64,000 bases of DNA from NCBI RefSeq assembly GCF_003987255.1, contig NZ_PIQC01000007.1:62001-126000 (forward strand). Direction: 5' to 3'. Both the position numbers and the translations under genes were made by a program. Shown here one piece after another: positions 9,738 through 16,709 of this stretch; position 1 is the stretch's first letter; every line of letters begins with the position of its first letter. The DNA comes from Idiomarina ramblicola (GTDB lineage: Bacteria; Pseudomonadota; Gammaproteobacteria; Enterobacterales; Alteromonadaceae). The notes beneath the pieces are model-generated. The model worked only from the letters and a program-made list of their open reading frames with translations. It did not search any database and was not told the origin of the DNA.

Positions 9738-10147
9738 GTTGCTACTCCTGGTAGCGAATGACCTTTACTCAAGCAACTACGAATGCGGCCCTTACTGCTG
9801 ATGATCACTTTTATCTGCTGATCGCGCTTATTGAGTTTTATATGGCCCGGAACAGCTGCTGCGGTCCGTCCATAAAACGTGAGAGGCGATGATAAGCTGT
9901 AGGTGGAACTGGCAACGACCCCTGCTTTGCCGGAGTCACTGATTAAATGAGATAAATCGGCATCGATACTCTCGTTACTGCTTTGAGATTTCGCCTGTAT
10001 TTGTTGCAAATAAGACAGCCATCGCCCAGCCTCCTGTTGAAGCAGTAATGAGGATGTTTGCTGATGAAAAGTCGGTACAGCAAAAACCCCCAGCGCTGCG
10101 CTAATTGCCAGTGCCACCAGCAGTTCGATAAGTGAATAACCGCGCAT
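9731..10147 (-). CDS. GspH/FimT/PpdA-like minor type IV pilin
   Basis: First gene of the minor-pilin operon, 138 residues. The leader is only MRG, followed by YSLIELLVALAISAALGVFA with Glu at mature position 5; Tyr instead of Phe at position 1 is a small oddity. A Cys pair near the end (IRSCLSKGHSLPGVATC) matches the C-terminal disulfide loop of many FimT/GspH proteins. The ribosome site before the ATG is weak. On the minus strand a TATACT at 10180-10185 could be its -10 box, but no good -35 is seen. Confidence 0.78.
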   Translation of the reverse strand: MRGYSLIELLVALAISAALGVFAVPTFHQQTSSLLLQQEAGRWLSYLQQIQAKSQSSNESIDADLSHLISDSGKAGVVASSTYSLSSPLTFYGRTAAAVPGHIKLNKRDQQIKVIISSKGRIRSCLSKGHSLPGVATC

Positions 10148-10257
10148 AAAGATTTCATGGTGAATGTCAGTGACAAACGAGTATAGAGTCTCCCTGAGTC
10201 TTGTCTGTAAGCCGCAGATTAAGCGAGTGTCAGATAACAGAAAAATAAATTGAAAGC

Positions 10258-10273
10258 TGGCTCGATTCTTGAA
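10258..10273 (+). promoter_or_regulatory. Probable sigma-54 (-24/-12) promoter of the flhA operon
   Basis: TGGCTCG (10258-10264), four bases, then TTGAA (10269-10273) follows the sigma-54 pattern TGGCACG-N4-TTGCA with correct GG to GC-position spacing. The mismatches are T for A in the -24 part and A for C in the -12 part. A start near 10283 leaves about 34 bases to the flhA ATG at 10317. In Vibrio and Pseudomonas the flhA operon is activated by sigma-54 with FlrC/FleR, which agrees. No expression data are visible here. Confidence 0.6.
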
Positions 10274-10316
10274 TAAAACACCGCAGGTTCAACTTTTTGA
10301 CGCAACAGGAAGATGT

Positions 10317-12470
10317 ATGGCGGGCGGTGCCGAAAAGTTAGTAAATTTTAGAAATTTCACGCAGAACAATGCGCATCTGATTAAGGGATTCGGGACGCCG
10401 GTGGCCATTATGGCCATTTTGGCAATGGTGGTTCTGCCCATTCCGGCCATGGTGCTGGACATTCTGTTCTCGTTTTCAATTACTCTGTCACTGGTGGTAA
10501 TGCTGGTGGCGGTTTATACCCAGCGTCCGCTCGACTTCGCCGCGTTTCCAACGGTATTGCTTATTGCCACGGTCTTACGATTAAGTCTTAACGTTGCCTC
10601 AACTCGTATTGTTTTGCTGGAAGGTCATAACGGACCCGGCGCTGCGGGCTCTGTGATTGAAGCTTTCGGTAGCGTGGTCATAGGGGGTAACTACACTGTG
10701 GGTCTGGTGGTGTTCGCTATACTGGTTATTATCAACTTTGTGGTTATCACCAAAGGTGCCGGGCGTATCTCTGAAGTCACCGCTCGCTTTACTCTCGACG
10801 CTATGCCGGGTAAACAGATGGCCATTGATGCTGACCTTAACGCGGGTCTAATCAACCAGGAAGAAGCCAAAGCCCGACGCAGTGACGTGACCCGTGAAGC
10901 CGACTTCTACGGCTCTATGGATGGTGCCAGTAAGTTTGTTAAAGGGGATGCTATAGCCGGTATCCTTATTCTCTTTATTAATATTATTGGCGGGCTGTTG
11001 ATTGGTATGATCCAGTACGGCCTGACATTTAATGAGGCGGTTGAGGTTTATACGCTATTAACCATTGGCGACGGCCTGGTTGCGCAAATTCCATCGTTGT
11101 TATTGTCAGTTGCGACCGCCATTATCATTACTCGCGAAAACGACAGCAAAGACATGGGCGATGCGGTTGTACTGCAACTGCTGGACAATCCGAAAGTTTT
11201 AGTTATTACCAGTTCTGTACTGTTTGCTATGGGAGTTATCCCTGGCATGCCGCACCTGGCTTTCTTAAGCATGTCAGGCGTGCTGGCTGGTGCCGCTTAC
11301 TTCAAGCTGAAAAAATCAAAAGCCGAGGAAGGCGAACTGGTTGAAAAAGAGCAAGAGCAACAAGTTCAGCAAGCACAGCAAAAAGAGCTTAGTTGGGACG
11401 ATGTACGCCATGTCGACACCATTGGCCTTGAAGTCGGCTACCGCTTAATTCCACTGGTGGATAAGCAGCAGGGCGGCGAGCTCCTGTCACGCATAAAAGG
11501 CGTGCGTAAGAAGCAGTCACAGGAATTTGGTTTCCTGGTGCCCGCTGTTCATATCAGAGACAACCTGGACTTAGGCCCCAACAGTTACCGAATTACCCTA
11601 ATGGGTGTGACTATGGGCGAAGCTGAAATTCGCCATGACTGGGAAATGGCGATTAACCCGGGTCAGGTTTTCGGTGAACTGGAAGGTGAGAAAACAACCG
11701 ACCCAGCCTTTGGTCTGGATGCGGTCTGGATCCGCCCAGAACAACGAGAGCATGCGCAAACCCTGGGTTACACCGTGGTTGATGCTGCCACTGTTGTCGC
11801 CACGCATTTAAGCCAGATAGTGACAAACCATGCGTCACAGCTGCTGGGGCATGAGGAAGCGCAAGAGTTGCTGGATCGCCTGGGCCGCACTCATCCTAAG
11901 CTGGTTGAAGGCTTGATTCCGGATCTGCTGTCATTGGGCAATTTTGTGAAAGTACTGCAAAACCTATTGGATGAAGGCATCGCGATTCGTGACATGCGCA
12001 CCATTGTACAAACCCTGGTTGAGTACGCGGGGCGTAGTCAGGACCCAGAAGTATTAACGGCTGCGGTCAGAATCTCACTACGGCGTTTAATTGTTCAGGA
12101 CATTGCTGAAGGGGCGGCGGAACTGCCTGTCATAACTTTGGCACCAGAGTTGGAACAGATGTTGCATCAGTCATTGCAAATGGCTGGTAATGACGGAAAT
12201 CAGCAAGGCGCCGGAATCGAACCTGGTTTGGCCGAACGCCTGCAACAGTCATTACGCGAAGTGCATCAGCAGCAGGAAATGAACGGGGAACCTTCAGTAC
12301 TGCTGACTTCCGGGCTTCTACGGTCAACCATGGCGCGTTTTGCGCGTCACGCTACCGACGGTATGCGAGTGTTGTCCTATCAGGAAGTACCGGATGATAA
12401 ACAAATTCGCATTGTCAGCTCAATTGGTGGACAACAAAACGGTGGTGAACAAACCGCCACACAAGAGTAA
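10317..12470 (+). CDS. flhA: Flagellar export gate protein FlhA
   Basis: FlhA is the large inner-membrane gate of the flagellar type III export apparatus and docks chaperone-substrate complexes such as FliS-flagellin. The N-terminal half has about eight membrane segments, beginning VAIMAILAMVVLPIPAMVLD; the FHIPEP-family loop is seen at GRISEVTARFTLDAMPGKQM. The cytoplasmic half follows a charged Gln/Glu linker. I choose ATG 10317 (717 residues), with AGGA at 10307-10310. An in-frame TTG at 10269 would fall inside the sigma-54 promoter. First gene of the long flagellar/chemotaxis operon; flhB is not beside it. Confidence 0.96.
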   Translation: MAGGAEKLVNFRNFTQNNAHLIKGFGTPVAIMAILAMVVLPIPAMVLDILFSFSITLSLVVMLVAVYTQRPLDFAAFPTVLLIATVLRLSLNVASTRIVLLEGHNGPGAAGSVIEAFGSVVIGGNYTVGLVVFAILVIINFVVITKGAGRISEVTARFTLDAMPGKQMAIDADLNAGLINQEEAKARRSDVTREADFYGSMDGASKFVKGDAIAGILILFINIIGGLLIGMIQYGLTFNEAVEVYTLLTIGDGLVAQIPSLLLSVATAIIITRENDSKDMGDAVVLQLLDNPKVLVITSSVLFAMGVIPGMPHLAFLSMSGVLAGAAYFKLKKSKAEEGELVEKEQEQQVQQAQQKELSWDDVRHVDTIGLEVGYRLIPLVDKQQGGELLSRIKGVRKKQSQEFGFLVPAVHIRDNLDLGPNSYRITLMGVTMGEAEIRHDWEMAINPGQVFGELEGEKTTDPAFGLDAVWIRPEQREHAQTLGYTVVDAATVVATHLSQIVTNHASQLLGHEEAQELLDRLGRTHPKLVEGLIPDLLSLGNFVKVLQNLLDEGIAIRDMRTIVQTLVEYAGRSQDPEVLTAAVRISLRRLIVQDIAEGAAELPVITLAPELEQMLHQSLQMAGNDGNQQGAGIEPGLAERLQQSLREVHQQQEMNGEPSVLLTSGLLRSTMARFARHATDGMRVLSYQEVPDDKQIRIVSSIGGQQNGGEQTATQE

Positions 12471-12482
12471 CGGGAGTCGCTT

Positions 12483-13865
12483 GTGAAGATTAAACGCTTT
12501 TTTGCCGAAGATATGCGCCGTGGTTTGCAGCAGGTTAAAGAAACTTTAGGTCCGGATGCTATTATCCTTTCTAATAAGAAGGTAAACGGTGGTATTGAGC
12601 TGGTTGCAGCTATTGACCCCGATGCGCAACAGCCACAGCCAATGGCTGAGCAGGCACCGAATGAGCCGGCCGCGTCAAAGACACCAGAAGTGCCGGCAGA
12701 GTCTTTGCAAGAGTTGTTACAGCGTCAGGCTCAGGCTGAACAGCCTGCACAAAGCGCCGCTGCACAGGCGCTCGCGGAGCCAGCGCCTCAGCCTGCACAA
12801 AGCGCCGCTGCACAGGCGCTCGCGGAGCCAGCGCCTCAGCCTGAACGTAAACCAGAGCCACAAGAGTTCGCCGATTCTCAGTTAAACGACGATATCTTTC
12901 CGGAACAAATGAACGCACCAGCAGCGGACGACTCCCAAGCCATTGCTGAACTGCGCTCTCAGGTAAACGGTATTCGTCACTTACTGGAGCATCAGTTAAG
13001 TGGTTTGATGAAACAGGAAATGGATCGCGAAGAACCGACTCGGGCTATGCTGATGAATCGGTTGATGGCAATGGGCTTAAGTGAGCGGGTTGCAGACCAG
13101 ATTGCCTGCTTTATTCCCGAAGGTGGCTCAGATGATGAAGCTTGGGAACAAACTCTGCATTTGTTGGAAGGTCAGTTAAATACGACCTCCGACGATATTT
13201 TGACACGCGGCGGTGCGGTTGCTTTAGTCGGCCCAACCGGCGTGGGTAAAACCACTACTATTGCGAAACTGGCTGCTCGTTACGCTCAGCGCCATGGTGC
13301 TGATAAAGTGGCATTAATTACGACCGATACTTTCCGTATTGGTGCCAGTGAACAATTACAGACTTACGGCCGTATAATAGGCTGTCCGGTAAAAGTCGCT
13401 AAAAATGCACAAGAGCTGGCAGATGCGCTGTTGGCATTACGTCAAAAAAGCCTGATTCTGATCGATACGGCCGGCATGGGCCAAAGAGATAAGCGTCTGA
13501 ACGAGCAGTTAGGTCAGCTTATCCAGAACTCCCGCTTACGTATTCGTCCTTATTTAGTACTCTCTGCAACCTCACAGAACCAGGTGCTCATGGATGCGGT
13601 TAAGCAGTTCAAAACATTACCTTTATCTGGGTGTATTTTTACTAAACTGGACGAGTGTTTGAGTTTAGGGGAAAGTATCAGCGTGGCAATTGAACACGGG
13701 TTGCCAATAGGCTACTTAACGAATGGTCAGCAAGTGCCAGAAGACATTCGGGTAGCCGATGCGAACTTTATGGTCGCGGAGGCAGAACGGTTGCTTGATA
13801 AAAGCATTTGTTCCTCAGTGCCAGACGTGCCAAAATCGTACTGGAATGCGGCGTTTTCTCGCTGA
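12483..13865 (+). CDS. flhF: Flagellar placement GTPase FlhF
   Basis: FlhF is an SRP-family GTPase that marks the cell pole for flagellar assembly. The 460-residue protein has an N-terminal B domain (MKIKRFFAEDMRRGLQQVKE), a Pro/Ala/Gln/Glu-rich linker, and the NG GTPase: P-loop GPTGVGKTTT (about residues 250-259), DTFRIGASEQL, DTAGMGQRD and FTKLDECLSLG. The linker contains a perfect 48-bp tandem duplication at 12741-12836. The gene starts 12 bases after flhA. GTP hydrolysis is expected to be stimulated by FlhG, encoded next. Confidence 0.96.
   Translation: MKIKRFFAEDMRRGLQQVKETLGPDAIILSNKKVNGGIELVAAIDPDAQQPQPMAEQAPNEPAASKTPEVPAESLQELLQRQAQAEQPAQSAAAQALAEPAPQPAQSAAAQALAEPAPQPERKPEPQEFADSQLNDDIFPEQMNAPAADDSQAIAELRSQVNGIRHLLEHQLSGLMKQEMDREEPTRAMLMNRLMAMGLSERVADQIACFIPEGGSDDEAWEQTLHLLEGQLNTTSDDILTRGGAVALVGPTGVGKTTTIAKLAARYAQRHGADKVALITTDTFRIGASEQLQTYGRIIGCPVKVAKNAQELADALLALRQKSLILIDTAGMGQRDKRLNEQLGQLIQNSRLRIRPYLVLSATSQNQVLMDAVKQFKTLPLSGCIFTKLDECLSLGESISVAIEHGLPIGYLTNGQQVPEDIRVADANFMVAEAERLLDKSICSSVPDVPKSYWNAAFSR
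12741..12836 (+). repeat. Perfect 2 x 48-bp tandem repeat inside flhF
   Basis: Bases 12741-12788 are repeated without a change at 12789-12836, and the first seven bases of a third copy follow at 12837. Each unit encodes QPAQSAAAQALAEPAP (residues 87-102 and 103-118). The unit is a multiple of three, so the frame is kept. Identity at third codon positions indicates a recent duplication or recent homogenisation. Confidence 0.95.
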
Positions 13866-13922
13866 ACGAGCCGATATCATATGAAGCTGTTGTCAATTTA
13901 GTCAGAAAAAGAGATACGCCCG

Positions 13923-14795
13923 ATGGATCAAGCAAGCGGTCTGCGAAGAATGAAACAATCAAAAGTAAAAGTGATTGCGGTAACCGGCGGTAAAGGTGGC
14001 GTGGGTAAAACCAACGTGTCGCTAAACATGGCTATTGCAATGGCAAAACAGGGCAAGCGAGTATTGGTACTGGATGCCGACTTAGGTTTGGCTAACGTGG
14101 ATGTCATGTTAGGTCTTCGTGTTGAGCGCAATCTCTCCCATGTGTTGAGTGGTCAATGCGAACTGGAAGATATTCTGATAGAAGGCCCGGCTGGAATAAA
14201 AATTGTTCCGGCAACGTCAGGTACTCGCTCTATGGTCGACCTGAGTGAATCTGAACATGCCGGTTTGATTAGAGCGTTCAGCCAATTGCAGGGCAATTAC
14301 GACGTATTGATTGTTGATACAGCCGCCGGTATCGGCAATACCGTTGTTAGTTTTGCCCGAGCCTCGCAGGATGTGTTGGTTGTGGTTTGTGATGAACCAA
14401 CATCGATTACCGATGCTTACGCATTAATCAAAGTATTGAGTCGTGAGCAGGGTCTATTTAAATTTAAAGTCGTTGCCAATATGGTGCGCAATATGCGTGA
14501 CGGGCAAGTACTATTTAATAAGTTAACCAAAGTAACGGATCGGTTTTTAGACGTTGCTTTAGAGCTGGCTGCGATCATACCCTTTGATGAGAATCTGCGT
14601 TTGGCTGTTCGAAAACAACAGTCTTTCGTCATGGCTTACCCAAAATCGCCAGCGTCATTAGCGATAAAAGCGCTTGCTAAGAAAGCGATTGATTGGCCTG
14701 TTCCAGCACAAGCTGGCGGTCATTTAGAATTTTTCCTTGAACAATTGATAACTTCTGCCGATAACGAGATTACGCGGGATGTTGCCAATGAATAA
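13923..14795 (+). CDS. flhG: Flagellar number regulator FlhG (FleN), MinD-like ATPase
   Basis: FlhG limits flagellar number in polar flagellates and activates FlhF. The N-terminus MDQASGLRRM carries the DQAxxLR peptide that inserts into FlhF and stimulates GTP hydrolysis. The deviant Walker A motif GGKGGVGKT is at residues 22-30, followed by DADLGLANVDVMLG and DTAAGIGN, as in the MinD/ParA family. The C-terminal region (about 265-290) is an amphipathic membrane-binding stretch in the family. The 290-residue length is normal. Its end overlaps the fliA start. Confidence 0.96.
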   Translation: MDQASGLRRMKQSKVKVIAVTGGKGGVGKTNVSLNMAIAMAKQGKRVLVLDADLGLANVDVMLGLRVERNLSHVLSGQCELEDILIEGPAGIKIVPATSGTRSMVDLSESEHAGLIRAFSQLQGNYDVLIVDTAAGIGNTVVSFARASQDVLVVVCDEPTSITDAYALIKVLSREQGLFKFKVVANMVRNMRDGQVLFNKLTKVTDRFLDVALELAAIIPFDENLRLAVRKQQSFVMAYPKSPASLAIKALAKKAIDWPVPAQAGGHLEFFLEQLITSADNEITRDVANE

Positions 14796-15513
14796 AGCTG
14801 CCGTCTATGCCGCTACTGCTGACAACCGGAATGCGATTATTGAACAGCATACCGGCCTGGTTAAGCGTATTGCACACCACATGATGGCTAGATTACCAGC
14901 CAGTGTGCAAGTGGATGATTTGATCCAGGCTGGCATGATTGGCTTATTGGAAGCGGCGCGCAACTTTGATAACAGTAAAGGTGCCAGTTTTGAAACCTTT
15001 GCTGGCATTCGCATTCGTGGTGCGATGTTGGATGAAATTCGTCGTGGAGATTGGGCTCCTCGATCAGTACACCGTAATCATCGACGTGTGTTGGAAGCGA
15101 TTCGTCAGGTCGAAAATGAAACCGGACGTGATGCAAAAGATACGGAAGTTGCTGCGAAACTGAATATGGGAATGGATGAGTACCACCATATTTTGCGGGA
15201 CGTAAGCTCTGGACGAATTGTTGGTATTGAAGATCTTGGCGTTTCGGAAGATGCGTTAATGCCAGAGCAGGTAACGGGTTCAGCTTATGAGCCACAACGA
15301 GATGTTGAGAACGCTGCGTTTCACAAAGCACTGGTTTCAACAATTTCATCGTTACCAGAGCGTGAAGCCTTGGTGCTTTCGTTGTATTATGACGAAGAAT
15401 TAAATTTGAAAGAGATAGGTGAAGTGCTGAGCGTGAGTGAATCACGTGTCAGTCAGATTCACAGTCAGGCAATGTTGCGACTGAAGTCGCGAATGCAAAA
15501 TTGGGTTGAATAA
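14788..15513 (+). CDS. fliA: RNA polymerase sigma factor FliA (sigma-28)
   Basis: FliA directs RNA polymerase to late flagellar and chemotaxis genes and is held back by FlgM until the hook is finished. The 241-residue protein starts at ATG 14788, overlapping the flhG stop (ATGAATAA), with GCGGGA about seven bases upstream; an ATG at 14779 is in frame but has no better site. Region 2 is seen at LVKRIAHHMMARLP and FDNSKGASFETFAGIRIRGAMLDEIR (cited in part), and region 4 at LNLKEIGEVLSVSESRVSQIH with its helix-turn-helix. Confidence 0.96.
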   Translation: MNKAAVYAATADNRNAIIEQHTGLVKRIAHHMMARLPASVQVDDLIQAGMIGLLEAARNFDNSKGASFETFAGIRIRGAMLDEIRRGDWAPRSVHRNHRRVLEAIRQVENETGRDAKDTEVAAKLNMGMDEYHHILRDVSSGRIVGIEDLGVSEDALMPEQVTGSAYEPQRDVENAAFHKALVSTISSLPEREALVLSLYYDEELNLKEIGEVLSVSESRVSQIHSQAMLRLKSRMQNWVE

Positions 15514-15550
15514 ACTTTGGTGGTAATCGAGAGCCTCAGTGGAGGGTGCT

Positions 15551-15934
15551 TTGGATAAAAATATGAAAATTCTTGTTGTGGATGACTTTTCTACAATGAG
15601 ACGAATCATTAAGAACTTACTTCGTGATCTTGGCTTTACCAACATACAGGAAGCTGATGATGGTAATACGGCATTGCCCATGTTGCAGAACGGTGATTTC
15701 GACTTTGTCGTAACCGACTGGAATATGCCGGGTATGCAGGGAATTGACTTGCTGAAGGAAATTCGCAAGGACGATAACCTGGCACATTTACCGGTTCTAA
15801 TGGTAACGGCTGAAGCCAAACGTGAGCAGATCATTATGGCAGCTCAGGCAGGTGTAAATGGTTATATTGTAAAACCGTTTACCGCCGTAACGTTGAAAGA
15901 AAAGCTCGATAAGATTTTCGAACGTATTAGCTAA
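15551..15934 (+). CDS. cheY: Chemotaxis response regulator CheY
   Basis: Single-domain receiver that, when phosphorylated by CheA, binds FliM and changes motor rotation. The start is TTG 15551 behind GGAGGG (15541-15546), giving 127 residues beginning [12 protein letters not shown], as in other polar-flagellate CheY proteins; an in-frame GTG at 15539 overlaps that ribosome site and is less likely. The acid pocket is D11/D12, the phosphorylation site D56 (VVTDWNMPG), and the conserved Thr and Lys are in VTAEAK and YIVKPF. Confidence 0.96.
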   Translation: MDKNMKILVVDDFSTMRRIIKNLLRDLGFTNIQEADDGNTALPMLQNGDFDFVVTDWNMPGMQGIDLLKEIRKDDNLAHLPVLMVTAEAKREQIIMAAQAGVNGYIVKPFTAVTLKEKLDKIFERIS

Positions 15935-15941
15935 AGGGCGA

Positions 15942-16697
15942 ATGACTATGTCTGACAACGCCCATGATATTTCTCTGGAGCAAGCTCAGGAGCTCGTAGC
16001 CTTGCTTGAAGACGGGAAACAACAACAGGCTAACCAGCTGCTGGAAGATGTCTACAACCGTCGAAATGACAAATTGTTTACCTCTGTAGGCCAGTTAACA
16101 CGAGATCTCCACGAAGCGCTTCAGGACTTTCAGGTTGACCCTCGTATTGTGCAAATGACACAAGACGAGCTTCCCGATGCGCAAAACCGTTTGCTGTATG
16201 TCATTGAAAAAACGGAAGACGCAGCCAATCGCACAATGGATGCGGTAGAAGCTTGTCTGCCCCTGGCTGATGAGATGCATCAGCGGGTGGAGAAAGTCAT
16301 GCCAGCCTGGAATCGGTTGATGAGTAACGATATTGAGATAAATGAATTCAAGTCTTTATGCCATGAGGTCGATGATGTACTTAAACGCTGTGGTGAAAAT
16401 ATGCCACAAGTGCATGGGTTGATGACTGAAGTGCTCATGGCGCAAGACTTCCAGGATATTACCGGGCAAGTCATTCGTCGCGTGATTCAGTTAGTTGAAG
16501 ACGTTGAGAAAAATCTGATTGAGTTACTCAAAATATTCGGAAAAGAAGAAGAGCGTCGCAATGAAGCAAAAGCGAGTTCTTCGGCCAAGAAAGATGAAGG
16601 GGTTGCTGAAGGCCCAATTATCGATGCTGATCAACGCGATGACGTGGTTGGCGGACAAGACGAAGTGGACGATTTGTTGTCCAGCTTAGGTTTCTAG
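15942..16697 (+). CDS. cheZ: CheY-P phosphatase CheZ
   Basis: CheZ dephosphorylates CheY-P. The 251-residue protein forms the long helical hairpin of the family; MAQDFQDITGQVIRRVIQL (about 165-185) contains the catalytic Asp and Gln that align water on CheY-P. After an acidic flexible linker the protein ends with DEVDDLLSSLGF, the CheY-binding peptide known from E. coli CheZ. A related motif occurs three times in the neighbouring CheA. ATG 15942 or 15948 may be used. It follows cheY by seven bases. Confidence 0.96.
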   Translation: MTMSDNAHDISLEQAQELVALLEDGKQQQANQLLEDVYNRRNDKLFTSVGQLTRDLHEALQDFQVDPRIVQMTQDELPDAQNRLLYVIEKTEDAANRTMDAVEACLPLADEMHQRVEKVMPAWNRLMSNDIEINEFKSLCHEVDDVLKRCGENMPQVHGLMTEVLMAQDFQDITGQVIRRVIQLVEDVEKNLIELLKIFGKEEERRNEAKASSSAKKDEGVAEGPIIDADQRDDVVGGQDEVDDLLSSLGF

Positions 16698-16709
16698 GAG
16701 CATCAGTCG

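Noticed and set aside
12610-12918. Open frame opposite the FlhF linker, with a repeat
   Set aside because: It only mirrors the duplicated 48-base unit of flhF; no start signal.
15509-15540. TAAACTTT before cheY, resembling the -35 part of a sigma-28 promoter
   Set aside because: At the needed distance there is no GCCGATAA-like -10 box (AGAGCCTC instead). cheY lies in the operon 25-40 bases behind fliA, so no own promoter is required.
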